NCBI GenBank assembly: GCA_021292105.1
Contig: CM037870.1
Span: 8,529,558-8,593,557 of the forward strand
DNA length: 64,000 nucleotides
DNA from: Anadara kagoshimensis
Lineage: Eukaryota; Mollusca; Bivalvia; Arcoida; Arcidae
Direction: 5' to 3'
The position numbers and the translations under genes were made by a program. The notes below the pieces were generated by a model. It saw nothing but the letters and a program-made list of their open reading frames with translations, made no database searches and had not been told where the DNA came from. This document shows positions 11,512 to 22,900 of the stretch, one piece after another; position 1 is the stretch's first letter; each line of letters begins with the position of its first letter.

Positions 11512-11710
11512 AGGTATGTTAATAGTTGAACACAAAGCTAACGAATGTATCAACTTAACTCGCCTCTTCATTACCTATATCATCTTTTCGACTGTAGCTA
11601 TCTTGATATCGACAACTTTTCTACTGCAGCATCCATATCTCGATACCCAGCAGTCAAATGCTTCGATTCCTATTCGGTAGCTCAGTGTTAAAAACTCTCG
11701 ACAGGTCTAT
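11512..11710 (-). mobile_element. TIR-215 element, diverged
   Basis: aggtatgttaatagttgaac, acaaagctaacgaatg and the right end gctcagtgttaaaaactctc, gacaggtct match the family in reverse orientation. The left terminus has drifted. Confidence 0.7.
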
Positions 11711-12075
11711 GCTATATGTGAAAATCCGAACGACTGACATAAGCCAACGCTTGAGCAACAATTGTGACGCGTAAAGCGAAAATATTATTTTTTGTGACTT
11801 TTTATGACGTCATAAAATTGCAGAATGTAAACACCTGTTGGCATAGTAATGTACTATACATATTTGGAGTTCAGTGTTGCCCTCTGCGCAAATATCGAAA
11901 ATCCACAATTGCCTGTGATGTATAATACAGAGCTTTAGTGCCACATCGACAACTCACCTACTAATTAGGAATTAAATTCTAAAAAAAGGCACGCAGTGCT
12001 GCAAAATTAAAACAGATTAAATGATAGCTATCTTTAATCAAATACAAACCTATCTATCCATATCAAAACTGAAAT

Positions 12076-12098
12076 AAAAAAAAAAAAAAAAAAAAAAA
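12076..12098. repeat. Poly-A tract
   Basis: An A homopolymer of about 23 bases lies just before a retroelement fragment. Confidence 0.9.
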
Positions 12099-12119
12099 CT
12101 GTGAAGCTGGCAGATTAGA

Positions 12120-12217
12120 TAAAATTTGTGGATTGCAACCAAGAGAGTGAGGCCGGGTGCTACTAAAAGGTAAGCAGATACTTTTTATCTCTCTACTAGC
12201 TATATAGCTATCAAAAA
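12120..12217 (-). mobile_element. RT-element tail fragment, copy 4a
   Basis: accaagagagtgaggccggg then tgctactaaaaggtaagcag matches the minus-strand form of the 3' region. It sits directly in front of a longer copy in the same orientation, so this may be two insertions or an internal duplication. Confidence 0.6.
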
Positions 12218-13045
12218 CACACATATTATTCCATGTCCGAATCACAATCCAGAAGCAAAGTAAACACTTTGGAACTGACAAGTTAGGTTAGACACGTGAA
12301 CTTCCACCAAGGAAGTGGGGCCGGGTGCTCTGGAAGGGTAAGCACCTCCTGTTTAGCTAGCTACACCCGCCACGTGTGTAATCAAAATTGTGTAAAAGGA
12401 ACATGGAACTATGGCACGTCAAATATATCAAGGACAATACTAGACGTCAAACTTATCAACAACACTGTGATGACGGCCATAAAACTTTTTGAGGGCCTGG
12501 ATAAGCCTAGGCTTGCAATATTCCTGAGTAAACAGTTTATTTACAAGCAGCCTACTTCGTTGTACAAAGTCCCTGTAGTGGGAACATGCTATTCCATAGC
12601 GTATTAATTGGGAAACAAATACACCATAAGCAGGAGAAAGCAGGTATATTGCTGCATAGAAAAGAAAAGTTGACAATAGAAAAATTGAAGTCATCACGTT
12701 TGTCATAAAGTTTCAAATGTAGCCTGTCAATGGCGTCATATTCGGGTATAAGTCTAAATATGAAGCAGAACTTGAGGAATCAGTCGTGTCTTTTATTTCA
12801 AGCTCACTAGGATAGATGACATTTACATAGTCTCCAAATTTAGGATTGTTTAGAGACAGGACGTCATCTTTATATCTGTATGTTGAATTGAATGATTTGG
12901 CGATAATCTTCTCTCCAGATTTAACAAGATTCTGCATAAATTCTGTTTCATAAGAATAAAGAAAGAAATCAGCAAGCAATGGTGCACAGTTTGTACCCAT
13001 TGGTATATCCATGTCCATATATCGGTCATTCGACAGCATAGGTTC
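12218..13045 (-). mobile_element. RT retroelement copy 4
   Basis: Minus-strand order: RT catalytic region (from 13039), thumb region, stop region, shared 3' structured region (12300-12400) and terminal tail (attccatgtccgaatcac at about 12230). With copy 18 it is the most complete RT remnant here. The upstream limit coincides with a TIR-215 end fragment at 13030-13100. Confidence 0.87.
12440..13039 (-). pseudogene. Broken reverse transcriptase with catalytic region
   Basis: The frame at 12713-13039 contains PMGTNCAPLLADFFLYSYE, LVKSGEKIIAKSFNSTYRY and YKDDVLSLNN followed by ELEIKDTTDSSSSASYLDLY. The active-site box is YKDD; the family form, seen in copy 18, is YVDD, so this copy carries an unusual Lys before the catalytic Asp pair. 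A frameshift near 12710 moves the rest (SPAYGVFVSQLIRYG, LKKFYGRHHSVVDKFDV) to the frame at 12440-12706. The protein matches the other RT remnants of the window. It is non-functional through the frameshift and the missing fingers domain. Confidence 0.87.
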
Positions 13046-13100
13046 GACATCGACTACTTTTCACAAGCTAAGTGTTTAAGTTCGACATGTCTAACGTAAA
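13030..13100 (+). mobile_element. TIR-215 right-end fragment
   Basis: cgacatcgactacttttcac, aagctaagtgtttaagttcg and acatgtct resemble the right terminus of TIR-215. Only this end is present; it abuts the 5' truncation point of retroelement copy 4. Confidence 0.5.
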
Positions 13101-13129
13101 ACCTAATGTTAAGTGCCATTTGTTGATCT

Positions 13130-13850
13130 TCTAAAATTAAATTTGCTGGAATCATTTTCACTCTATGTGTTTAATTTATGAAAACATCAACGTATTTAAG
13201 TATACCTGTACTTTATTTAATTTAAATCTTAAAAATGAATATTGCCATGCAATGGATAACTTCTATGTAACAATGTACTAGACAACAATTCTAGACCTTA
13301 TCCAAAAGAAACAGAATACGGATTATGCAACTTTAATGACAATTTTTCTTTTTCATCCACATTTAACAATAAAAATATTTGTAAATGTCAATGACAAACG
13401 AACAGGTAGCTATTAAGAGAAACAAAATCAATAATATTCAGGATATCGCCAATCCTGTCGACTTTCTACATTTATTTTTTTCCTAATTAGTCATTAAGTC
13501 GGATAAACAAATAAAAATAAATGAATTTACTTCTATGCCATCTATATAGAACAAGTGTACCAAGATAAGGCATTAACGATATCTGACGCATTATGTATGT
13601 GTTTTTGTGACGTTCTTAGGAAATGCCGTCATTAAATTCATGTTGCTACAGTAATATACGAAATTTATTTTGTAGTTCAATGTTGCGCCTTGCACAATTA
13701 TCTAAATCCACATCGTTTAATATACAGCGCAGACCTTTAATGCCTAATCGACAACTCATCTACTGATGAGGAATTATTTCCAAAACGGCGTCAAGTATTG
13801 CAAAAATAAAACAGTTTAAGTAATAAATGCCTATATATTATAAAAATAAA
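13130..13850. repeat. Local duplication copy B
   Basis: It matches copy A from tgtgtttaatttatgaaaac through aggatatcgccaatcctg to tcgacaactcatctactgat. It lacks the hairpin and TIR insertions of A and so provides empty sites. Like A, it is followed by the tail of the RT element in minus orientation. Confidence 0.75.
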
Positions 13851-13915
13851 AAACAAACATACCAATCCATGTCCAAGCCAAACCCCAAAGCAAAGTAAAA
13901 ATTTGAAACTTTTCG
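13850..13915 (-). mobile_element. RT-element terminal tail, copy 5
   Basis: Only the last ~65 bp are present: acaaacataccaatccatgt, then ccccaaagcaaagtaaaaat. It may be a remnant of the unit amplified at 32-385. Confidence 0.75.
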
Positions 13916-13959
13916 TAAGCTCATGTCTGGACTCTAAATTTTAATGATCAGGGATATGT

Positions 13960-14300
13960 TGATATTCTAAAATTTAATTTTTTTGGAAACTTTGGATGCG
14001 ACTAATTTATGCAGTCATCAACAAAGTCTTGTACTTGAGTACATCTGTACTACACAATTCAAAAGCTTTATGATATGAATTTTGCGTCTTCACTAGTAAT
14101 TTTTCTCTTTCTTTCTCCATTAAACAATAAAACTTTTGGTACAATTAGGTACAAATGTTTATATCGACGCCTTAAAGACTAAAAATAATGGATGATGATG
14201 TTCGGGGAATCGCAAACCCCGTTGATTGTTATATTTACATGGTATCTAATAAGGCATTGCGTGAAATGAAATAAATAGATAGATAAATGAAATTCTCCTG
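13960..14300. repeat. Local duplication copy C
   Basis: The landmarks actaatttatgcagtcatca, catctgtactac, aacaataaaacttttgg and atttacatggtatctaataa follow the order of A and B. It is shorter and more diverged; the A/B-specific right block was not seen after it. Confidence 0.65.
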
Positions 14301-15916
14301 AAATGACAATTATATAGAATGATTAATACACTGCATGATCGACATCTGTCACGGAAACAATCCGTTTGCGACGTTTTGAAAAAAAATTACGTCAGAAAAT
14401 TAAACTGATGACACTTTCTTTATAAATAGAAACGTCCTTGTAATAATATGTAACGGCGTGAAACATGTAAAGAAAATAACGCTAGTAAATTGTGGATGAA
14501 AATCAACAATCTAACTGATTTAAAATCAATTCTGAATATCAGTAAAAATAAAATATGATCTGAAGATGACATAACGTCCAATCCGTCAAAATGGTATGCC
14601 AATCTTTGATACACGTGATTTTTCAGCACGATTCTGCATAAGTGTAATATTAATATTTTATACATTACGTTTGATTTTTGCCTGATTTGTCATAGAAGCT
14701 ATTATACAACTCCTAATATTAGAAAACACTTAAGGTTTTAAAACCCGGGTTAAAATCAATAAAAGACTGACATTATCTCAGAAATTAGATATTTTGTAAA
14801 AATTAAAAATTTCTTCAATAAGGCGATTATACACATTTATGTTCTCGAAATAGTAACAATTACAATTCTTAATTACGATAAAAAATTAATAGTATACATT
14901 TTGTAATTTTTTTTTTCTAAAACGGCGATTATAAAAATGTTCTCGAAATAGCACCTATCAGTAAATTTTAATACCTAATAAATAAACATTGATTTTAATT
15001 GTTAATTAATCAGAGTAATGTTGATAACGTCAATTACGCACGTAGTCTTAAAAAACGAACCAATTAATAGACAGAAAATAAAACATACAACCTTGAAATA
15101 TTTGTATGGATATGGATCAGGTTTGTTTACCATCAAAATGTAACACAGACTGCAGGTATGTTTACATATTTTCCACTTCATTGTCGTCAACAACAAATTG
15201 GAATAAATGCGTAATAAACAAGAGCTTTGTGGAAAACGTGTTTGATATTTAGAAACCAAGAATGAATGACCTTCCATTGACCTTAACTTTTGAATTTGGA
15301 TTCTAAATTCACGCATCTTCAATAAAATTCAAAAGTATCATAATTTAAAACATCTTAAAACACAGATTACATGACTAAAGGTCAAGATCAATCAATTCAT
15401 TATATTTTATGAGTAACTTTTAGTTTTAAGGAAATTAATTTAAAAAAAAAAAAAACTTCACCTAAATTCAAGATAGATAACAACCACATCGACGACGTCC
15501 ATGACATGATTATGTCTCGGCACTTATATTTTTGTATTTTCGATTTCAATTTCTTGAAAAATAAATTACTCATCAATTAAATATGTAATAAATATGCATG
15601 CACTTAAAAATAAAATAATAAATAGAATAAAATGAATCAATCAAAACATATAAGACTTAACAAATAAACAAATTAACCTTGAATTTATTTTAAAACAGTT
15701 TACTTTCCTAGTAAATATTTATAAAATGTCTCATAAACATACAAAATAATTGTTTTTTATACCAAAATAACTTGAATCATATTTAGAGGTGATTATACTA
15801 TGTATGTGTTAGTCTGTACCACTCGCTGTGACAACTAGTCATTTGTGTCCTCGTATGTGTGACGGTCATTAGGGTAATTTTTGACAAAATAAATTCTGTA
15901 GCCAGTAAATTAATAA
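14301..15916. other. No gene recognised
   Basis: AT-rich. A ~45-bp phrase ending gttctcgaaatag occurs twice (14815-14855, 14912-14955). Open frames of 81 and 106 codons (14420-14665 and 15002-15322, minus) match nothing I know and have no supporting signals. Confidence 0.5.
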
Positions 15917-16203
15917 GGACCAACAAAGTTTTATAACAGGCATCGTCATATTGTTGATAAGTATGATGTCTCTGTATCCAAAATTACCCTGGATATATTT
16001 GACGTCCCAAAGTTCTATGTTCCTTCCAAATTTTTATCACACACATGGCGGGTGTAGCTAGCTAAACAGGAAGTCCTTACCTTTCTGGAACATACAGTCT
16101 CACTGCCCTGGTGGACGTTTACGTGTTTAACCCAATTTCATCAACTTCAAAGTTTTTAATTTGCTTTGGGGTTGTGGTTTGGACATGATTGGTATGTTTT
16201 TTT
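15917..16203 (+). mobile_element. RT-element 3' fragment, copy 6
   Basis: It starts in the last codons of the RT (read as KFYNRHRHIVDKYDVSVSK, DIFDV) and continues through acatggcgggtgtagctagc to the terminal tggtatgtttttttattt. It is moderately diverged. Confidence 0.8.
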
Positions 16204-16504
16204 ATTTCTACTTTTTGTATGGTCTGTATGCGGCAAACTTTTTTCATATTCTTTGTATAATATGAAAAGATGATCTTCAGTCTTATTCAGATATTGTCTA
16301 TTCTGCATCTGGCATCAAACAAATACAGATTTTCTATGAAAAATGTATAAAAATCTTTTATTTTTCTACACTTTCAACAGGGATTCTGATTAATTTGTCA
16401 AACATCAAACAATTCTAAACAAAAGTATACTGAAGATACAATCAACAACTTTTACCATTTTTAATAGACAGCACATTTGTTGTGTTTTGTAATTTAATAT
16501 TTCC

Positions 16505-16905
16505 TACAAACCATAGGTATACCAATGCGACGAACTGTCCACCATTGCTAGACGATATTTTCTTTATTCGAATTTATACAGAAATTTGCTAAACCTGGAG
16601 AGAACACTGTCGTCAAATCATTAAACTCCATATTAGTAATTCAAATTTTGAAGACTTTGTGAATGTTTTCTGTGTCCAGGATTGCCCTGGATATATTTGA
16701 CGTCCCATGGTTCCATTTTCCTCTCAACAATTTTGATTACACACGTGGCGGGTGAACCTAGCTAAACAGGAGGTGCTTACTCTTCTGGAACACCCGGCCT
16801 CACTTCCCTGGTGGAAGTCGCGTGTTTAACCTTATTTGTCATTTTCCAAGTTGTCACTTTGCTTTGGGTTTTTGACTTGGTTATGAATTGGTACGTTTTT
16901 TACAA
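16505..16905 (+). mobile_element. RT-element copy 7, internally deleted
   Basis: A degenerate RT part at 16505-16655 (ccaccattgctagacgatat, then aaacctggagagaac, ttgaagactttgtgaatg) corresponds to the region around the catalytic box in copies 4 and 18. At about 16660 it jumps directly to the end of the RT frame (gtgtccaggattgccctgg) and the 3' region, ending near ggtacgttttttac. The intervening ~350 bp, including the thumb, are missing. Confidence 0.75.
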
Positions 16906-17704
16906 TACTAAGGCAACGTGCAAGAACCAAAGGAAAAAAATCGTTCGAACGAAACGCTAATTTGTTCGAACTTTTTAGCTAATTCGTTCGTTACTATTTT
17001 GTTCGAGCGATTTTTAAACTAATTTGAACGAATAAGTACTTGTATCGTTAAAAAGATTAGCCTCTTCCCTGCCCCTATATATAACCAATGTGTTATGTGA
17101 TTATAAAATGGATTAGAATGAACAATCGTGGTTGACAAATCATCATTCCATTCTATAAAAGCCAATCAATTACGTAATACACAAATGAAAATGAATTCTT
17201 ACATTTCCTCAGAACGTGACAATTAATGGCTTCCTAGGGATTGCCGTTCCAATAAAGATATATCTGTATAATGCAACCATTTGAAGTTTAAATTTAAGTC
17301 GGATTTTTCGTACAAAAATTCTCATGCTATCCATAAATTATAAAAATGGCCGGTATGCTTGTGGTTTATTATCTGTGAATATTAGTTAAACATGAGAAAA
17401 TTAATGTCTTTAACACTTCATACCTAGTTTTTGAGAACCTATATGAAAGCAAAGACGATCAGACGGTTTTATTTTTGTCTTGTTTTGGTTGGTCAGATAT
17501 AGACAAAATCAATGAACAAGTGCGTGTTGTTAAATTACAGTGACCTTGTAAGAATGAGGAATTGTTTATAAACATGTAAATATCCCAGACATATTCAATC
17601 AATGCAGTCATGTATACGATTGGATTGTACATGTTTATTCCATGTCATATAAAGAGTTTAAAGAAAATCCTTCCCATCATTGAAATTATATACAAGACAA
17701 AAAC
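16906..17704. other. No gene; cluster of TTCGAAC-like words
   Basis: From 16950 to 17030 the words gttcgaacgaa, gttcgaac, attcgttcgtt, gttcgagcg and gaacgaata occur close together on both strands. The rest, to 17704, shows nothing recognisable. Confidence 0.45.
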
Positions 17705-18262
17705 AACTGTAAGGGTAACATTCTTGCATGTTTGGGGCTTTAAGGATTAAGTTCTTCCATTTTTGCGGGTTTTAGGGTTAACTTCTTCCATCTCTCAGGT
17801 TTTAAGGGTAACATTCTTCCATCTTAAGAGTTGAAAGGGTCATATCTTTACACCTTTGAGGTTGTACATGCACGGGCCATATATATCCATGTTTGATGCT
17901 GTAAGGGTCATATTCTAACATCTTTTTAAAAGTTGTAAGGGCCATATCCATCCATCTTTGAGGTTGTAAGGGGCATTTCCCACCATCTTTGAGGTTGTAA
18001 GGACCATTTCCCACCATCTTTGAGGTTGTAAGGGCCATTTCCCACCATCTTTGAGGTTGTAAAGGCTATATCCATCCATCTTTGAGTATGTAAGGGCCAT
18101 ATCCCTCCATCTTTGGGGTCGCAAGGGGTATTTCCCTCCATCTTTGAGGTTTTAAATGCCATATCCTTACATCTTTTGAGAAACCGTTAGGGTCCTATTC
18201 GTCCATCTTTGATGTTGTAAAGGCTATATCAATCCATCTTTGAGTTTGAAAGGCTCAGAAGC
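17705..18262. repeat. Degenerate 31-bp minisatellite, about 18 units
   Basis: The unit is catctttgaggttgtaaggg followed by ccatttcccac. Units are most alike around 17950-18130 and drift at both edges. Minus-strand frames of 69-78 codons over it are by-products of the repeat. Confidence 0.88.
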
Positions 18263-20356
18263 ATAAGTTGAGTGAATTCAACGTCAAATGTTCTATGTTC
18301 TTCCCTTGAACACCAATTATAACTGCTTTTTACTCTGTATGTCCATTTCAATCTCAATCATGGGAAGGATTAAGTTATTTTTCCTTGAGAAAACGTCTAA
18401 TTAAATCTGTATGAAAAATCAATGACCTTCCGACATCAATAGAAGGATAATACGACGTTAAGAGGTGATAGGTTCAAGGATTAACCAGGACATGCCGGTC
18501 ACCGGAATTACAGCTCATTTAGTTACAGAGGTCATCGTCCGTCTGAACACTGCACAGCCAGGTACAAATGAAACATGCACGGTTATTTATTTTATCAAGA
18601 TAGATGTAATCAACATACTGTTTATTTATTTATTTATTTCGTACTGAGTTAACAAACAAAATACACAATCAAACCCGCATTTAACGTTACTTAATTATAA
18701 TAGACTTCTACTTTCAAAGACCAGTAACATTTTAACCGTATTGCACTCTATCTAGTCAGTCATTTCTACCCGAGTGCAAGGGTTCACCTATCCATAAAAA
18801 ACACATAACATGTGTGTCGCAACTCAACACGGAAATAGTCAAAAGGTTTTTTTTCATTTTTTAAAATTTATTTATGTTTTTATTTTTATATAAATTGTAG
18901 CTTTAAATATGAATATAAACAATTGCAGCTGAATAATATGAACTTGACAATAGTAAAAACAATGAATTCAGCATCTTTTACAATTAGCCGATTGTCAACA
19001 ACAATGTCCGATTACTCTAATAGAACAATCAAATACAACAAATCTGGCAGATTTGGGGATGAATCGTTCAGAAAATGCTACAATGGTATTGTTCGAGCCA
19101 TTATATTTCAGAGTAATGACAATGCTTATATCTACAATTGTTAAAATTTAATAGTCTTGTCATATACTACTCAAAAATACACGAAAGAATACCACTGGAA
19201 AAAAACCACGCTCATACAAACTATTACAATTACTGGGTGTTCAAAATGTTAAAAAAGATTTATGTAGTTTGGGAAAATGTTTGAAAACAGCTTTTTTATA
19301 CGCTCTAAATATGTGCAGTAAATCATATATATTACTTGGTTTAGTCTCCATTATTATATCTACTTCTACTTCAAACATTGTCTTATCACCACATACTGTA
19401 AACATATATTATGTTATACCAATGTATGTATTTTCAAGGTAATAAAGAATTTGAATGCACCAATTGCAATGTGTTAATCGTAGATCCATTGCTTCATGTG
19501 TTACAAAAGTGTTGTTCAAATAAGGACGAGGACAATGTTAATACTAATGTCTTCAGCTGTAATAATTAGATGTTATATGCTACTTTAGAATGCATTGTTT
19601 CATAAAATAAGCAATGACTTCAATGCATATATTTTTTTAATTGTTTCGAACTCAGGCATGGGTGGTTTTTTTATTTTTGACTTTTTTTATTTTTTGCAAA
19701 GTAATCAGAAAAAGAATACGTGCGATTCTGAATGTTTCTTGCTGGTATGTTAGGTTCAAAATCGATATTATTCTCTGAAATTTATGCATACATATATAGT
19801 TTCTGACACGAGACGTATGAGTTACAATATAGCCTCAATGTAATTCATCCTGATGAAGAGCGAAGAATTTACAAAATTACGAATATTTTAGATCTTCTAA
19901 ATATTTACCCAGACCACTTACGTTGTCTTAAAACGGAGGTATATTGGGATCAAAGTTACAAAGGAATCATGTTCTTATTTGATAAGTATGACGTCAATGA
20001 CAAACACTCCTTCGTGGATTCCTGTTTAAATCAAAGTGCAGTTATGCAGCCAGACTGATATTGTACGATTTCCCATCATTTCACATCGATCAGACAAGCG
20101 CTTTGATTGGCTACTGGAATATTTACCGGTCCCGTAACTCAGCATCCTTAACCGAGATATCGAGGTTATAAAGTACAGCTCCAAACGTAAACAGCTTACA
20201 CACACGTACAACATCACATTATGATTAATAATGAGAATGTAATCTATCTATTAATAAACTGCGCAAGGTTGTCGGTTGATTATGTTGTGTGTTTCGTTTT
20301 ACTATTCGACGTTTTATTGTTATATTTTGTTGTTTTATTGCTTGTCATGTTGGTTC
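18263..20356. other. No gene recognised
   Basis: AT-rich, with a short (ttta)n run near 18620. The 73-codon frame at 18923-19144 and the 63-codon minus frame at 20026-20217 have no recognisable domain. A TATAAAG lies at about 20167, 53 bp before an ATG at 20221 that opens into the 47-bp array. I treat it as chance. Confidence 0.45.
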
Positions 20357-21245
20357 AATCGTGTCCGGCTTGTCGGTTCAGTGTTTGGCGTGTTGTTTCA
20401 TTTGGTGGTGTTCGGCTTGTTGGTTCAGTGTTTGGCGTGTTGTTTCATTTGGTTGTGTTCGGCTTGTTGGTTCAGTGTTTGGCGTGTTGTTTCATTTGGT
20501 GGTGTTCGGCTTGTCGGTTCAGTGTTTGGTGTGTTGTTTCATTTGGTGGTGTTTGGCTTGTCGGTTCAGTGTTTGGGGTGTTGTTTCATTTGGTGGTGTT
20601 CGGCTTGTCGGTTCAGTGTTTGGTGTGTTGCTTCATTTGGTGGTGTTTGGCTTGTCGGTTCAGTGTTTGGTGTGTTGCTTCATTTGGTGGTGTTTGGCTT
20701 GTCGGTTCAGTGTTTGGTGTGTTGCTTCATTTGGTGGTGTTCGGCTTGTTGGTTCAGTGTTTGGTGTGTTGCTTCATTTGGTGGTGTTTGGCTTGTCGGT
20801 TCAGTGTTTGGGTGTTGTTTCATTTGGTTTGGTGGTGTTCGGCTTGTCGGTTCAGTGTTTGGCGTGTTGTTTCATTTGGTGGTGTTCGGCTTGTCGGTTC
20901 AGTGTTTGGCGTGTTGTTTCATTTGGTGGTGTTCGGCTTGTCGGTTCAGTGTTTGGTGTGTTGCTTCATTTGGTGGTGTTCGGCTTGTCGGTTCAGTGTT
21001 TGGCGTGTTGTTTCATTTGGTGGTGTTCGGCTTGTCGGTTCAGTGTTTGGTGTGTTGTTTCATTTGTTGGTGTTCGGCTTGTCGGTTCAGTGTTTGGCGT
21101 GTTGTTTCATTTGGTGGTGTTCGGCTTGTCGGTTCAGTGTTTGGTGTGTTGTTTCATTTGGTGGTGTTCGGCTTGTCGGTTCAGCGTTTGGCGTGTTGTT
21201 TTATTTGGTGGTGTTCGGCTTGTCGGTTCCGTGCATGAAGTGATG
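20357..21245. repeat. 47-bp minisatellite, about 19 units, open in three frames
   Basis: The unit is ttggtggtgttcggcttgtc, then ggttcagtgtttggcgtg, then ttgtttcat. Differences between units are few (c/t at gcgtg/gtgtg, t/c at gtttc/gcttc), plus one 3-bp deletion and a short ttggt insertion near 20810-20830. Because 47 leaves remainder 2 on division by 3 and the unit has no plus-strand stop in any phase, all three frames are open for over 900 bp. The longest, 340 codons from ATG 20221, starts with a hydrophobic stretch and is Cys/Trp/Phe-rich. I do not call it a gene. Confidence 0.95.
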
Positions 21246-22057
21246 TTTCATTGATTTTTGTGTTTGCACATTGTTATTGCTTAATTTGCTGTAATGACAT
21301 TTGTGTGGTTTTTGAAGGAAATGATGTTGGGTTTCTTAACACCAGTTTTCACTAAAAGCAGCATTATTGGTTCATTATTTCAACTTGTTTTGTAGTTCTA
21401 GCTCTCTAGTTTAAGCTATGGTTTGAGTAACACTTTTGTTGTTCAACTACATGTAATTATAATTGTCACAGTGACACGCGGCCTGCTGACAAGCACATTC
21501 ACGTGCATGTACATGTTTCGGTAACACTTTTGGTGTGAAAATATTTTGATTATCTACAGATGTCTAAGTTGAAATAGTTGCATATTTCAGACGGCACGTG
21601 GCATTCTGACGTACACGTGCATAATGTACATGTATTTGTTTTTATGTGAATAGTATTTAAATATGTATTGAGTGAGATTTTGAATTTTTATTTATAATTA
21701 TGTTAATGTGTTCGACAGACATATTTCAGTTTTCAAAGACAATAAAAATACTGAAATAATGAACTATTACGTAATAAGCCTTCTGCTAAATTAATCACAG
21801 ATTGGAATTTCATTTTACCGCACTTCATCTTACATCTGAGTAAAAACCGTAAATAGGTTAATTTATACATATCGTGAATGGCGTATATCTGTGAAATTCC
21901 TCGTTTTTATAACCTCCGTACATATCACTTATCTAACTTTTATGTTTTCAAGTGTTCTTGATACAAACTGTTTACTTGCTAACTACCTCTAAAGTCGGCT
22001 TCTCATATTAAATCTGCGTAGATACAAGTCTCTCGAACTGCACGTTTTTATATACAT
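21246..22057. other. No gene recognised
   Basis: Two related phrases with cacgtgcatgtacatgt and cacgtgcataatgtacatgt occur near 21500 and 21620. Nothing else is identifiable. Confidence 0.5.
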
Positions 22058-22390
22058 GTATAAAAAACAACCATACTAATCCATGTCCAAATCACAATCC
22101 AGAAGCAAAGTAAAAACTTTGGAACTGACAAGTTACGTTAGACACGTGAACTTCCACCAGGGAAGTGAGGCCGGATGCTCCGGAATTGTAAGCACCTCCT
22201 GTTTAGCTAGCTACACCGCCACGTGTGCAATCAAAATTGTGTGAAAGGAACATGGAACTATGAGACGTCAAATATATCCAGGGCAATCCTGGACACAGAG
22301 ACATCAAACTTATCAACAATACTGTGATGACGGCCATAAAACGTTTTGGCGGCTTTGATAAGCCTAGGCTCGCAATATCCCTGTGATAAT
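22058..22390 (-). mobile_element. RT-element 3' fragment, copy 8
   Basis: It runs from the tail (actaatccatgtccaaatca) to the end of the RT frame (tatccagggcaatcctggac, then aaacttatcaacaat). The 3' hairpin has ggatgctccgg in place of gggtgctccgg, which leaves a G-U pair in the predicted stem. Confidence 0.85.
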
Positions 22391-22604
22391 TTCAATATAG
22401 CATATGGCGAAGTGACCCGTTTTAAAACAAAAACTCGTATGGTGGCAGGGTTAGGGTTAGACGTTTGAATTTAGCTTTGTTCGATTTGGCGATTTTTTGC
22501 GTTTTAAAGCCGCGAAAAAGCCAAAAATCGAAATGACATAAATCCGTCATAAAACAACATGCATTTACTTTGATAAATCACGGATACATCTAGAGGATAT
22601 ACAG
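22391..22604. other. Spacer between two retroelement tails
   Basis: It contains two copies of gggtta (gcagggttagggttagac), too short to be telomeric. No gene is seen. Confidence 0.5.
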
Positions 22605-22900
22605 ACAAATATAACTCAAACATTCCAATTCCTGTCTAAATCACAATCCTTAAAGCAAAGTAAAACCTTTGAAAACTGGCAACGTTATTTTACACGTGAA
22701 ATTACACCAGGCAAGTGAGATCGGGTGCTGCGGAAAGGTAAGCACCTCCAGTCTAGCTAGCTACATCAGCTGCGTGTGAAATCAAAATTGATTATGAAAG
22801 AAACACGGAACTTTGACATCAAAGTTATCTAGGATAATTTTGGATACAGAGACATCAACCTATCATTAATGTTGTGATGACGTCCATAAAATTTAATAAA
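22605..22900 (-). mobile_element. RT-element 3' fragment, copy 9, diverged
   Basis: attccaattcctgtctaaat, aaagcaaagtaaaacctttg, gatcgggtgctgcggaaagg and agctagctacatcagctgcg follow the minus-strand order of copy 8. It is older-looking than copy 8 and in the same orientation, about 215 bp away. Confidence 0.8.

Larger units (their letters stand above)
10530..12060. repeat. Local duplication copy A (with insertions)
   Basis: This segment is homologous to 13130-13850 (copy B) and partly to 13960-14300 (copy C). Shared landmarks in order: tttaatttatgcaaacatca; ctgtactttattcaatttaa; aacaataaagaactttt; ctggatatcaccgattcc; cctaattaaactttg; and, in A and B only, a block around 11810-12050 with tcgacaactcacctac. 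Copy A alone contains a hairpin (10608-10680) and two or three TIR elements. Confidence 0.75.

Noticed and set aside
13758..13785. Hammerhead ribozyme core (ctgatgagg), which occurs in some animal retroelements
   Set aside because: The required GAAA and the flanking stems are not present. The similar ctgatgaagag at 19851 also lacks them.
22438..22470. Telomere repeat (gggttagggttag)
   Set aside because: Only two copies occur, which is expected by chance in 64 kb.
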